In this document: piece by piece, positions 7,973-16,423 of the stretch | Layout of the letters: each line of letters begins with the position of its first letter | Numbering within the stretch: the stretch's first letter is position 1 | Origin: Tissierellia bacterium | GTDB lineage: Bacteria; Bacillota; Clostridia; Tissierellales; Peptoniphilaceae | Direction of reading: 5' to 3' | DNA: 64,000 bases | Assembly: GCA_030537855.1 (NCBI GenBank) | Contig: JAUNVD010000001.1 | Span: 62,387 to 126,386 of the forward strand | Notes under the pieces: generated by a model | Told to the model about the DNA's origin: nothing | The model's database searches: none | The model's input: only the letters and a program-made list of their open reading frames with translations | Translations under genes and position numbers: made by a program

Positions 7973-8880
7973 TGTATGACCTCCATAAATAAAGATTCTA
8001 AAGAAGGTTCGATTTCTTCCAACCGTTTTGGAAACAAAGAAGAAGCATCTAATTCCTGTAAAAGGATGGTTTCAAGGTGGACATTGGTATTTTTGGAAAA
8101 GGTAAGGACATTATCTTTTCTCCTAGGTTTTAAGCTTACTACATTGGGACGTTTTGCAAAAATTTTTGCCATTTCGTTTTTAGAAAATTCGATTTCCAGT
8201 TCATGGATACGATATTTCTTTTTGATATCTTTCATATTTCCGTTAAGAATAATAGTTCCATTTTTTAAGATTGCAACATGGTCACAAATTTTTTCCACAT
8301 CAGAAAGAATATGAGTGGAGAATAAAACAGTGGTTTGAGAAGTAATATTTTTTAAAATCTCAAGAATTTCTTTTCGTCCTACAGGATCTAAAGCAGAAGT
8401 AGGTTCGTCACAAAGTAAAAGTTTTGGACGATGAAATAGAGCTTGAGCAATCCCTAGTCGCTGTTTCATTCCTCTAGAATATCCAGAGATCTTACCATTT
8501 TCTTTTGTAAGACCAACAAGATCTAGTAATTCCTCACTTCTCTTCATAATCCTATTTTTCTTCATACCACTTACTTCTCCACATAATTCTAAATATTCTC
8601 GCCCTGTCATATAGGGATAAAAAGAAGGAACATCTGGGAGAAAACCAATAGTTTCATTGGTTTTTCCCATTCCAAACTTCACTTCTTCACCATGTATAAG
8701 AATTCTCCCACTATCTTTTTTTAAAAAACCTAAAATCATTTTCATCGTTGTAGTTTTTCCTGAGCCATTTTCTCCTAAAAAACCAAAGATGGAATGTTCC
8801 GGAACTGTCATGGATAGGTTTTTAATGACCTGTTTTTTCCCAAAGGATTTTGACAGATTGTCGATTTCCAAAATGTTCAT
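7969..8880 (-). CDS. ABC transporter ATP-binding protein
   Basis: 303 residues. Walker A GENGSGKTT is near residue 40, the signature is SGYSRGMKQR, Walker B LLLCDEPTSALDP, and the H-loop STHILSD follows. A C-terminal extension of about 90 residues is typical of YxlF/BcrA-type exporters. The ATG at 8880 is supported by its ATGA overlap with the preceding PLDc_N gene; the longer in-frame start at 8955 lies wholly inside that gene. It energises the ABC-2 permease encoded next. Confidence 0.92.
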   Translation of the reverse strand: MNILEIDNLSKSFGKKQVIKNLSMTVPEHSIFGFLGENGSGKTTTMKMILGFLKKDSGRILIHGEEVKFGMGKTNETIGFLPDVPSFYPYMTGREYLELCGEVSGMKKNRIMKRSEELLDLVGLTKENGKISGYSRGMKQRLGIAQALFHRPKLLLCDEPTSALDPVGRKEILEILKNITSQTTVLFSTHILSDVEKICDHVAILKNGTIILNGNMKDIKKKYRIHELEIEFSKNEMAKIFAKRPNVVSLKPRRKDNVLTFSKNTNVHLETILLQELDASSLFPKRLEEIEPSLESLFMEVIQ

Positions 8881-9080
8881 GAGTTTTCGTCCCTTCCAAT
8901 GACAAAATAAAGAATTGGTCCAAGGAATTGTAAGAATAAAATAATCAATAACCATATCATTTTATTTCCAACTCGTACATTAGGATGTTTCAAAAGATGA
9001 ACCAATGCAAAAACCATAAGTCCAACTTCAGCAAGGATAAATGGCAATAATATGGGCAGATGTTCTTGTAAAACTTCCAT
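8877..9080 (-). CDS. PLDc_N-domain small membrane protein (YxlE-like)
   Basis: 67 residues with two membrane helices. The segment FLQFLGPILYFVIGR matches the short PLDc_N (phospholipase D/nuclease N-terminal) domain that occurs alone as YxlE in the Bacillus sigY operon, next to ABC genes like those here. Despite the name it has no catalytic part. Ribosome binding site GGAGG precedes the ATG, and the stop overlaps the ATPase start. A membrane partner or negative regulator of the ABC system is the likely role. Confidence 0.8.
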   Translation of the reverse strand: MEVLQEHLPILLPFILAEVGLMVFALVHLLKHPNVRVGNKMIWLLIILFLQFLGPILYFVIGRDENS

Positions 9081-9095
9081 ACTTTCCTCCTTATA

Positions 9096-10232
9096 TTATA
9101 TAAAATAAAGATAGAGTCCATAGACGAATAGACCTAATAAAACTATAACCGTTATGGCATAGACAATTTTTCCAGCACGAGTTCCTGCATTAATAGTGGT
9201 GCCAATCCCCACTCTTTTTGGAATTATCATAGCTGGGTCATCAGGATTATAGTACACTGTTCCACCTAAGTACCAATAATCGTCTTCATCTTCAAAGGCA
9301 TCGTCTTCTTCGCCAAAGGGAAGGTTTAAGCGACTACCTGTATTTCCTACTTTGATCCCTAGGATAATGGAAACAAGGATGAGAAGGGCAATAAAGATAC
9401 CGATAATAAGGTTGTAGATGAGAATGGTTTTTTTCGTAACTTCTAAAAGTCCAATACCCCATAAATGGGGATATAATAGGGTAATGACGGTTCCCATGGC
9501 TATGAAAAAATAATAGTAACTCCAATATCTTCTTGAAATTTTCCAGCGAATATAAGATTCTTCACTTAAATTAGGATTTAAAGATTTCTTTTCTCTTAGG
9601 AAAAATCGATGGACAATGTAAAAAATGAAGACTTGTATAAATCCTAGGATAATGGGGATAAATACAGTAAAAATATTTTTTTCTGTCCAAGCGTCAGGAC
9701 CATTTATTCCATAATGAGTAGGTATTTGGCTTGGTATTTTGGGATATTGAATGATAGTAATGATTCCAAAAGCAATGACAAATAGAACGGGAATCCAATA
9801 GAGCTTCATCGAAAAACGTTCCACCTTATAAGGTTTCTTGGTCAATTCCATGGAAACTACTTTTTTATCTACCCCAGATATTTTTATGTTTTGAGACTTT
9901 TTATAAACGATTAATTTTTTGTTAACCCAAATAAGAATCCCTTGTTGGATAATCATAAATAATACTAAGATGATTAAAAACATTCCTACAAATTTATTCT
10001 CAGTGCTCACAGGCAAAAAAAACCAAAGGAAACCAGCTGTAGCCAAGGTTGTTAAAAGAACAAGAATTTGAAACGTGCGGATAATATGTTTAATTTCATC
10101 CACTTCCTGTTCTTTTTTTGGCAAATCCACACCCATTAAAGTTCCCTTGGATCCCATTTTTGGAAGTATCATTTGTATGATTCCCATGAAAAGAATAGGA
10201 CCAAGTAAAGATAATTTGATATATAAATTCAT
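9096..10232 (-). CDS. DUF1648 / DUF5808-type multi-helix membrane protein
   Basis: 378 residues. Helices occur near residues 7-25, 50-70 and 75-95, then a central DUF1648 block with the hallmark IPTHYGINGPDAWTEK, more helices, and a C-terminal segment (DDYWYLGGTVYYNPDDPA) like DUF5808, followed by a last helix. DUF1648 proteins include SdpI-like immunity/signalling proteins. The start overlaps the GntR stop (ATGA). Its place between a GntR regulator and an ABC exporter is common in Firmicutes, and it may sense envelope stress. No biochemical function is known to me. Confidence 0.85.
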   Translation of the reverse strand: MNLYIKLSLLGPILFMGIIQMILPKMGSKGTLMGVDLPKKEQEVDEIKHIIRTFQILVLLTTLATAGFLWFFLPVSTENKFVGMFLIILVLFMIIQQGILIWVNKKLIVYKKSQNIKISGVDKKVVSMELTKKPYKVERFSMKLYWIPVLFVIAFGIITIIQYPKIPSQIPTHYGINGPDAWTEKNIFTVFIPIILGFIQVFIFYIVHRFFLREKKSLNPNLSEESYIRWKISRRYWSYYYFFIAMGTVITLLYPHLWGIGLLEVTKKTILIYNLIIGIFIALLILVSIILGIKVGNTGSRLNLPFGEEDDAFEDEDDYWYLGGTVYYNPDDPAMIIPKRVGIGTTINAGTRAGKIVYAITVIVLLGLFVYGLYLYFI

Positions 10233-10618
10233 AGACGTCCCCCTTTTTCTAAGCTTTTTAATAAATCATGTAACTCTTTTTCAAATTCATCGATCTTCAT
10301 TCCACGAACCAATCCTTCTGCTAAAAGAAAGGTAAGTTCTTCCCTTCTTCTTTCCTCCCATATCTTGGTTTTTGGAGGAAGGGGATTGGCAATGGTAGCA
10401 CCTTTTCTTCGGTCCATAACCACATAGCCATCTTCCCGTAACCATTGGTATGATTTGTGAATGGTATGCATATTTACGCCAAGTTGTTCTCCTAATTGGC
10501 GAACAGAGGGGAGACTATCTCCCGGCTCCAAATGATTTTTGGCAATACCTTCAATGATTTGACGATAGATTTGTTCATAAATAGGACGTTCACTTTGAAA
10601 ATCAATGGAAAGAAACAT
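10229..10618 (-). CDS. GntR-family transcriptional regulator (YtrA/YhcF subfamily)
   Basis: 129 residues. An N-terminal winged helix (PIYEQIYRQIIEGIAKNHLE then LPSVRQLGEQLGVN) carries the GntR signature, with only a short helical C-terminal dimerisation part. This is the YtrA-type layout, which usually represses its own ABC operon. It is the first gene of the five-gene operon, with AAAGGAGG upstream. A near-palindrome at 10641-10661 sits just before it and is the likely operator. Confidence 0.9.
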   Translation of the reverse strand: MFLSIDFQSERPIYEQIYRQIIEGIAKNHLEPGDSLPSVRQLGEQLGVNMHTIHKSYQWLREDGYVVMDRRKGATIANPLPPKTKIWEERRREELTFLLAEGLVRGMKIDEFEKELHDLLKSLEKGGRL

Positions 10619-10640
10619 AGGGCCTCCTTTCTGTTCTTCT

Positions 10641-10661
10641 TGTTATATATATAATATAACA
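10641..10661. promoter_or_regulatory. Candidate GntR operator
   Basis: TGTTATAT (10641-10648) and ATATAACA (10654-10661) form an 8-bp inverted repeat with a 5-bp centre, 22 bp from the GntR start. Its position over the probable promoter suggests autoregulation. The AT-rich sequence could match by chance. Confidence 0.45.
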
Positions 10662-10784
10662 GATAAAATAAAAAATCAAGTTTCTTATAAAAGTATTTTA
10701 AAGTATAAAGGTATGTTCCTATGGGATTGTATTGGATATGAGGGATAAAGGAAGAGAGAATTATTTTATTATAAAAATGACAAA

Positions 10785-10808
10785 AGAAAAAAGCCTCTTT
10801 CGAGGCTC
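10785..10808 (-). terminator. Rho-independent terminator of nhaC
   Basis: Read on the minus strand: AGCCTC-GAAA-GAGGCT followed by a T run. It starts just past the nhaC stop. Confidence 0.85.
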
Positions 10809-10811
10809 TTT

Positions 10812-12272
10812 TCAATCAGTGTGTATTATAGTGTCCGGATCATCTTTTGCTAAGAATGTATTTTGTCCAATTGCAGTAAGTATGATAGCTGCTACTGGCA
10901 TTAGCAAATTAAAATAAGCATAGGGTAGATAGTGGATAGTGCTGACTCCAAGTACCGTTGTCATATAGACTCCACAAGTGTTCCAGGGGATTAAAGCACC
11001 GGAAATAGTACCTCCAGCTTCTAAAGTTGATGAAAGCATTTTTGGATGATATCCTCTGTCACGATAGGCTGGTGCATACATACGACCAGGGATTACTACA
11101 GAGATATACTGTTCTGGCATAGTGGCATTACTTAAGAAACAAGTAATAATTGTGGAAGCAACCAAACCTGTAGCAGATTTAACTCTTTTAAGGATGACTC
11201 CTACAATCGCTTCTAACTGTCCAGTTTCTTCAGCTATTCCACCAAACATCATTGCCAAGATGGTTAAGGAGATGGAATACATCATATTCTCAAGCCCCCC
11301 GGCAGTAAGTAAGTCATCAAGAGCTTCTACTCCTGTTTCAGAAACATAACCTCCCATACCTGCTGACATAATGTCTCCTAAATTTGCACCTTGGAAAATA
11401 GGACCTAGCAAGGCAGCAGAAATAATTCCAAGGACAATTCCAGGAATGGCAGGCATTTTAAATGCAATACTTACAATAACGATAACAGGTGGTAATAATA
11501 GGATAGGATTAATATGAAAATTCGCTTTCAATCCCTCTTGTAATGCAACGACAGCTGTTGTGTCCGCTCCACCTTTGGCGAACTTTGCGGAGAATACTCC
11601 GAAAATAATTAAGGATAAAATATAGGCAATAGCAGTTGGTTTAACCATTGCCTTAACATGAGTGAATACGTCGGTTCCTGCCATAGCAGGTGCTAAATTC
11701 GTTGTGTCTGATAGAGGACTCATCTTATCTCCAAAATAGGCTCCAGAGATAACGGCTCCTGCTGTAATGGGAGCAGGAATTCCCATTCCTTGAGCAATAC
11801 CCATTAGGGCAATACCCATGGTACCTGCAGTACCCCATGAAGTACCGGTTGCTAATGATGTAATGGACGCGATAATTACCGTTGCTACTAAGAATATGGA
11901 TGGGTTAAGTATTTTTAGTCCATAATAAATCATGCTGGGAACAACACCAGATAAAATCCATACCCCTACTAAGATACCGATAATTGCTAGGATGATAATG
12001 GATTGTAGTGCTTGGGTAATACCTTTGACCATTGCATTTTCAATAACATGCCATTCATAGCCAATTTTAAGTGCCATTAATGCTGCTAGAATAACACCAA
12101 CAAACATAGGCACATGAGGATCAACTTCATACTTGATAATGGAAACTGACATGATTAATATCAATAATCCAAAAGTTAGAAGAGCTTCCAATAATGTTGC
12201 TTTCCGAGGTGACGCTTTTACTTCTTCTGGTTTCATACCATTTGACTTCTTTGCATCCTTTTCGTTGTTCAT
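10812..12272 (-). CDS. nhaC: NhaC-family Na+/H+ antiporter
   Basis: 486 residues with about 11-12 membrane helices. The family signature SGAYFGDKMSPLSDTTNLAP is present in the middle. NhaC antiporters exchange Na+ for H+ (some relatives swap organic anions, as in malate/lactate exchange). The ATG at 12272 has AGGAGG 6 bp upstream, so the in-frame start 9 codons earlier is rejected. It is transcribed alone, with a hairpin in its leader and a terminator behind. It is close in sequence to the NhaC at 34.6 kb but not to the one at 62.5 kb. Confidence 0.9.
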   Translation of the reverse strand: MNNEKDAKKSNGMKPEEVKASPRKATLLEALLTFGLLILIMSVSIIKYEVDPHVPMFVGVILAALMALKIGYEWHVIENAMVKGITQALQSIIILAIIGILVGVWILSGVVPSMIYYGLKILNPSIFLVATVIIASITSLATGTSWGTAGTMGIALMGIAQGMGIPAPITAGAVISGAYFGDKMSPLSDTTNLAPAMAGTDVFTHVKAMVKPTAIAYILSLIIFGVFSAKFAKGGADTTAVVALQEGLKANFHINPILLLPPVIVIVSIAFKMPAIPGIVLGIISAALLGPIFQGANLGDIMSAGMGGYVSETGVEALDDLLTAGGLENMMYSISLTILAMMFGGIAEETGQLEAIVGVILKRVKSATGLVASTIITCFLSNATMPEQYISVVIPGRMYAPAYRDRGYHPKMLSSTLEAGGTISGALIPWNTCGVYMTTVLGVSTIHYLPYAYFNLLMPVAAIILTAIGQNTFLAKDDPDTIIHTD

Positions 12273-12305
12273 AAATTTCCTCCTAATATAATAAAACACA
12301 CACTA

Positions 12306-12332
12306 GGCATTGAGCTACCCTCTCAAGATGCC
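12306..12332 (-). promoter_or_regulatory. Leader hairpin of nhaC
   Basis: In the 5' leader of nhaC, GGCA-TTGAG (12306-12314) pairs with CTCAA-TGCC (12322-12332) across a 2-nt bulge, with a 7-nt loop and no T tract. The 8-mer GGCATTGA occurs again at 12430-12437, so two leader segments could compete for the same partner. A switch is possible, but no known riboswitch class was recognised. Confidence 0.35.
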
Positions 12333-12790
12333 CTTAAATAAAGTTTATCTTATTTTTAGGAAAAAGTCTACATGAACAATTTAATTATAGAATTTGATAT
12401 TTATTTTAATATTATGAACTAGCTCTAGGGGCATTGATAATACTAAGTTAGATTGTATGGTTTTTTAAAATATTAAGACTTGTAATCAAAAAATAGGAAT
12501 ATTTTAGGAAATGAAAACGATTTTATTTTTTTAAAATAACACTCGTATATTTTATAATTATGTTATAATACTTAAATAGAAATTCGAAATATATTTAATA
12601 TAAAAGAAAGAATTTTTCCATGGTTGTATCATTTGTGAAAAGATAAAAGAAAATTCAAGTTCTCAAGGTAGAACGACAAGATATTTATAAGGATAATAGA
12701 TTTTTGGAGGTATTTAGAAAGTAGATATGTTATAGTACCTTTAGAGGATTAATATCGGAACTATTTCTTAAATGCTTTTAAAAGGAGGTC
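12333..12790. other. Intergenic region upstream of nhaC (-) and an EamA transporter (+)
   Basis: AT-rich, about 460 bp. An extended -10 (TGTTATAAT, 12561-12569) faces the plus strand, 220 bp before the EamA gene, without a convincing -35. I see no ORF with a ribosome binding site, and nothing else recognisable. Confidence 0.4.
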
Positions 12791-12793
12791 ATG

Positions 12794-13699
12794 ATGAAAA
12801 GTAGTTTGAGGGGTAATATTTTATTGCTGATTACCGCATTTATTTGGGGCTTCGCTTTTGTTGCTCAAAAATCAGGAACATCCATAGGAGCCTTTACCTT
12901 TAATTTCTCTAGGAATGTAGTTGCTGGGGTTTTTTTACTACTTGTAGTACTTTTGATTCCTAAGTTATTTCCTAAGATGAATCAGGAACAAAATGAAAAT
13001 CCTAAATTATTATTACAAGGTGGGATTGCTTGTGGAGCGGTGCTTTTCTTGTCGATGAGTTTGCAGCAAATAGGATTGGCGTATACCACAGCTGGAAAAT
13101 CTGGTTTTATTACAGCACTTTATATTATTATTGTACCGTTATTAGGAATTTTTATTGGAAAACGGGTATCTTTACGGATGTGGATATGCGTTTTTATGGC
13201 TGCTGTAGGGTTATATCTTTTATCTATTAATAAGGATGTTGGATTTAAAATTAGCAAAGGTGATTTCTTTGTCTTACTTTGTGCTTTTGGATTTGCATTA
13301 CATATTTTAGTGATTGACTATTTTTCTCCTAAGGTTAATGGTATAAAGATGTCTTGTATTCAATTTTTTGTAGCGGCAATTCTTTCGGGAATTGTAATGC
13401 TTCTCTTTGAAAAATTCCAATGGAGTGATGTAAAGGAAGTACTCTTTCCCATCTTCTTTGCAGGAGTTATGAGTTCAGGTTTTGGGTTCACTTTTCAGAT
13501 TATTGCTCAAAAAGATACTCATCCAACCATCGCTTCTTTAATCATGAGTTTAGAATCTGTCTTTGCTGTTTTGGGAGGAGCGCTACTTCTTGGAGAACGG
13601 TTAACTACAAGGGAGCTTATTGGTTGTATTATTATGTTTATTGCCATTATTTTAGCCCAAATACCAGAGAAAAAGAAAAGAGAAAAAAGGGTAGTTTAA
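12794..13699 (+). CDS. EamA/DMT-family transporter
   Basis: 301 residues with ten predicted membrane helices arranged as two EamA repeats; the first begins at ITAFIWGFAFVAQKSG and the second contains SLESVFAVLGGALLLGE, the typical end-of-repeat motif. Drug/metabolite transporters of this type export amino acids or other metabolites. Two ATG codons stand in a row; the second (12794) is better spaced from AAAGGAGG. It is monocistronic, and a bidirectional terminator separates it from the converging gene. The substrate is unknown. Confidence 0.9.
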   Translation: MKSSLRGNILLLITAFIWGFAFVAQKSGTSIGAFTFNFSRNVVAGVFLLLVVLLIPKLFPKMNQEQNENPKLLLQGGIACGAVLFLSMSLQQIGLAYTTAGKSGFITALYIIIVPLLGIFIGKRVSLRMWICVFMAAVGLYLLSINKDVGFKISKGDFFVLLCAFGFALHILVIDYFSPKVNGIKMSCIQFFVAAILSGIVMLLFEKFQWSDVKEVLFPIFFAGVMSSGFGFTFQIIAQKDTHPTIASLIMSLESVFAVLGGALLLGERLTTRELIGCIIMFIAIILAQIPEKKKREKRVV

Positions 13700-13715
13700 A
13701 TATAATAGATTTAGG

Positions 13716-13769
13716 AAAAAGGTGATGTTGCTATATGATTTCTAGTCATTTTGCAACATCACCTTTTTT
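13716..13769. terminator. Bidirectional terminator with long stem
   Basis: AAAAAGGTGATGTTGC pairs perfectly with GCAACATCACCTTTTT (16 bp), with a loop that itself contains ATGA...TCAT. It lies between two converging transporter genes. Confidence 0.85.
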
Positions 13770-14721
13770 ATGATTTTATAATTGTCTTGCTTTTTAAAGG
13801 CTTTTCACTTCTACCTCCTGCAATGGATTTTAAAATTACTCCTAAAGTTACCATTGCCATACCAATCATTTCTAATTTAGAAGGGAGTTCATTACCTAGT
13901 AATACCATCCCTAGTAAAAGTGAAAATATAATTTCAAAAGAAGTGGTAGCTTCTACAGATGCTAATTTTCGCATGTTGTTGGAAACCATTTGAGTTGCTT
14001 TAAAGAATAAAGTGGTAGCTATAATTCCACTGGATAATGCAACAATAAAGCCAGATAAAATTTGAGGTGGCTTTGGTAATCCATAGATGAAAGTAGCAAT
14101 TACCGATAATATAATCCATGTGGGAAGAGAAAGTAAGGTCATGGCAAAAGTTCGTTCCACTGAGTTTAAATGTCCCTTTCTAGCATTTAAAAGCATAATT
14201 TTTCGATTTCCCAAGGGATAGGCAAAACAAGAAATTAAAATAGAACCAACACCAAGAACTACAGTCTTTAGCCCCGTTTCCTTTGCACTTACAGATTCAA
14301 TTAGAAAAATACCTAGTAAAATAATAGCAAAATATATAAAATCCCTAGGATCAATTTTTTGGTTTTCATCTTCTCGAATAAAGGGAATCAGTAGTGTTCC
14401 ACATACTATGGAAAGCTGCCAAGTACTTGCCACAAGCCAACCTGGTGCAAAAGAGGAGGCAAAGCATAGAGGTATATAAAATGCTCCAAACCCAATTTGA
14501 CTATAAACAAACCAATACCAAAAATCTTTTTTGATGACTTGAAAGGTATTGGAAAAAGATCCCTTTGTAAATATCATTAAAGGAATCATCATAGGAATCA
14601 TAAATAAAAATCGAAGAGATGCTGACCACATCCAATGCCCACCAGTAGTGGCCATCAACTCGTTTAAAACAAAGGTAAATGCAAAGAAAAATGCTGAAAT
14701 CACACCAATAATAACTTCCAA
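13768..14721 (-). CDS. EmrE-type multidrug resistance efflux transporter (DMT superfamily)
   Basis: 317 residues with ten helices. It resembles the multidrug resistance efflux transporter (EmrE, Pfam PF13536-like) group, with the segment ELMATTGGHWMWSASLRFLFM near the start. The TTG at 14721 is chosen because AAGGGG lies 8 bp upstream and the first membrane helix starts right after; an ATG at 14775 would add 18 residues without a ribosome binding site. It converges on the EamA gene. The substrate is unknown. Confidence 0.8.
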   Translation of the reverse strand: MEVIIGVISAFFFAFTFVLNELMATTGGHWMWSASLRFLFMIPMMIPLMIFTKGSFSNTFQVIKKDFWYWFVYSQIGFGAFYIPLCFASSFAPGWLVASTWQLSIVCGTLLIPFIREDENQKIDPRDFIYFAIILLGIFLIESVSAKETGLKTVVLGVGSILISCFAYPLGNRKIMLLNARKGHLNSVERTFAMTLLSLPTWIILSVIATFIYGLPKPPQILSGFIVALSSGIIATTLFFKATQMVSNNMRKLASVEATTSFEIIFSLLLGMVLLGNELPSKLEMIGMAMVTLGVILKSIAGGRSEKPLKSKTIIKS

Positions 14722-15142
14722 AAAATTCGCCCCTTTCCTTCCTACTAGTTTACAGAGATTGGGGAAAATGTGCAAGTAAAAAATAAGAGGGAAAATAAAG
14801 ATAAGTAAAATAATAAAAAATATTCCTTAACATGTACATATATTTTGGGTAATAAAAAATATTCAGAATCAAAAAATTATTAAAAAGAAGATACGCATCA
14901 TTTGTAAATTTGAAAAGGATATAAGTAGTAATAGAACTGTCGGCACAGATGGGAGTCATTCATATGAACTATAAAATTTTCTCGAAGATATATTGGAATA
15001 TACGATAGAGTTTACATTAGAAGGAAAAAACTTAGGCTAGAAAGTCTAGAACAATATTGACGAAATAACTTTGCTGCCGAAGTAAAAAAATCGACGAACT
15101 TTCGTCCGTCGATTTTAAGACTAACTTTACAGCGTCATTTTT
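14722..15142. other. Intergenic region
   Basis: About 420 bp, AT-rich. Apart from the terminator at 15087-15116 I see no RNA, repeat or supported ORF; a 69-codon frame at 14750-14959 (-) has no ribosome binding site. Confidence 0.5.
15087..15116 (-). terminator. Terminator of the 2-oxoacid oxidoreductase operon
   Basis: AAAATCGACG pairs with CGTCGATTTT (10 bp); on the minus strand it is followed by a T run. Confidence 0.8.
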
Positions 15143-15679
15143 TTATTCTACCGCTTCTTTTCCTGCATCTAATGCTTCTACGTTAATGGGAAGTAGGTGT
15201 TTTTTCTTTTCCCCATATACTTTTAAAAATGCTCCTGTAATGGAATCTCGTTTGACCAATGGATTCACTTTTAAAAATGCTCCAAGCATAACCATATTCG
15301 CCACTTTGTTATTCCCAAGGTCTTGAGCAATATCATTAACTGGGATTTCATATACATTAATATCATCTCTTTTTGGCTTGGATGTGACTAAGGAGGAATT
15401 TATAAATAGATTTCCTCCTGGAGCCACATAATCTTCAAACTTTTCCATAGATGGTTCGTTCATAACGATAACATCTGTTGCTACAGAAATATTAGGTGCT
15501 CCCACCGGTTCATCTGATAGTATTACAGAACAGTTAGCAGAACCCCCTCGCATTTCAGGTCCATAGGATGGGAGCCAAGATACTTGTTTTTCTTCTACCA
15601 TACCTGCATAGGTAACTAATTGGCCCATAGCCATAATTCCTTGTCCTCCAAAGCCGGACATTATGATTTTTGCAGTCAT
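15143..15679 (-). CDS. 2-oxoacid:ferredoxin oxidoreductase, gamma subunit
   Basis: 178 residues of the pyruvate/2-ketoisovalerate ferredoxin oxidoreductase gamma family (GFGGQGI near residue 9, then WLPSYGPEMRGG). In this complex the gamma subunit helps position the CoA-binding part. It is the last gene of the operon; the start is 2 bp from the beta-subunit stop. Subunit order and sizes match the four-subunit VOR/KOR type (2-oxoisovalerate or 2-oxoglutarate) rather than single-chain pyruvate oxidoreductase. Exact substrate is uncertain. Confidence 0.92.
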   Translation of the reverse strand: MTAKIIMSGFGGQGIMAMGQLVTYAGMVEEKQVSWLPSYGPEMRGGSANCSVILSDEPVGAPNISVATDVIVMNEPSMEKFEDYVAPGGNLFINSSLVTSKPKRDDINVYEIPVNDIAQDLGNNKVANMVMLGAFLKVNPLVKRDSITGAFLKVYGEKKKHLLPINVEALDAGKEAVE

Positions 15680-15681
15680 GA

Positions 15682-16422
15682 CTATTCTCCCTTCCTAAAA
15701 TTACCTAGTGGATAATAGGGAATCATATTTTCTTCTAACCAGCCTAAAGCTTCTACTGGTGGTAGTCCCCAGTTTGTAGGACAGGTGGAAAGAACTTCTA
15801 CAATTCCAAATCCTTTTCCTTCAATTTGCGTTTTAAAACAATTTAAAATAGCCCTTTTTGCTTTTCTAACATTTGCTGGTGTATTTACAGCAACTCGCTC
15901 CACAAATACAGCCCCATCAATAGTTGCTAAAAGTTCGCTCATTCGAATAGGACGTCCTGAGTGTTCTACTGTTCTTCCTTCTGGAGAGGTACTTGTTTTT
16001 TGGCCTATTAATGTTGTGGGAGCCATTTGACCACCAGTCATTCCATAAATTGCGTTATTAACAAAAATAGTGGAAATTAATTCTCCTCGATGGGCTGCAT
16101 GAACGATTTCTGCAGTACCAATACTTGCTAAGTCTCCATCTCCTTGGTAAGTAAAGACAAAGTTATCTGGATGGACTCTTTTTACTCCTGTTGCTACTGC
16201 TGGTGCTCGACCATGGGCGGCTTCGTACATATCACAATTAAAATATTTATATGCTAGTACTGAACAACCTACCGGGGCGATACCTATGGCATCATTTTGA
16301 ACTCCTAATTCTACTAAAGCATCTGCTACTAGTTTATGGATTACTCCATGGGTACAACCCGGGCAATAATGAGTGCTCATATCTGTTAAACCGGGGGATC
16401 TTTGATATACAATTTTTTCCAT
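15682..16422 (-). CDS. 2-oxoacid:ferredoxin oxidoreductase, beta (TPP) subunit
   Basis: 246 residues. Thiamine diphosphate binding motif GDGDLASIGTAEIVHA followed by NNAIYGMTGGQMAPTT, and CPGCTHG near residue 20. It carries out the TPP-dependent decarboxylation of a 2-oxoacid to acyl-CoA with electrons passed to ferredoxin. The GGQMAPTT segment is typical for the VOR/KOR branch. ATG lies 1 bp from the alpha-subunit stop. Confidence 0.93.
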   Translation of the reverse strand: MEKIVYQRSPGLTDMSTHYCPGCTHGVIHKLVADALVELGVQNDAIGIAPVGCSVLAYKYFNCDMYEAAHGRAPAVATGVKRVHPDNFVFTYQGDGDLASIGTAEIVHAAHRGELISTIFVNNAIYGMTGGQMAPTTLIGQKTSTSPEGRTVEHSGRPIRMSELLATIDGAVFVERVAVNTPANVRKAKRAILNCFKTQIEGKGFGIVEVLSTCPTNWGLPPVEALGWLEENMIPYYPLGNFRKGE

Positions 16423-16423
16423 T

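Noticed and set aside
7976..8902. Open frames on the plus strand at 7976-8314 and 8657-8902
   Set aside because: They are antisense to the ABC ATPase gene, lack ribosome binding sites and have no recognisable domain.
12273..12440. T-box riboswitch before nhaC
   Set aside because: No AGGGTGGNACCGCG-like T-box sequence and no terminator/antiterminator pair.
14750..14959. 69-codon minus-strand frame upstream of the EmrE-like gene
   Set aside because: No ribosome binding site, and its Phe/Tyr/Leu-rich sequence looks like AT-rich noise.
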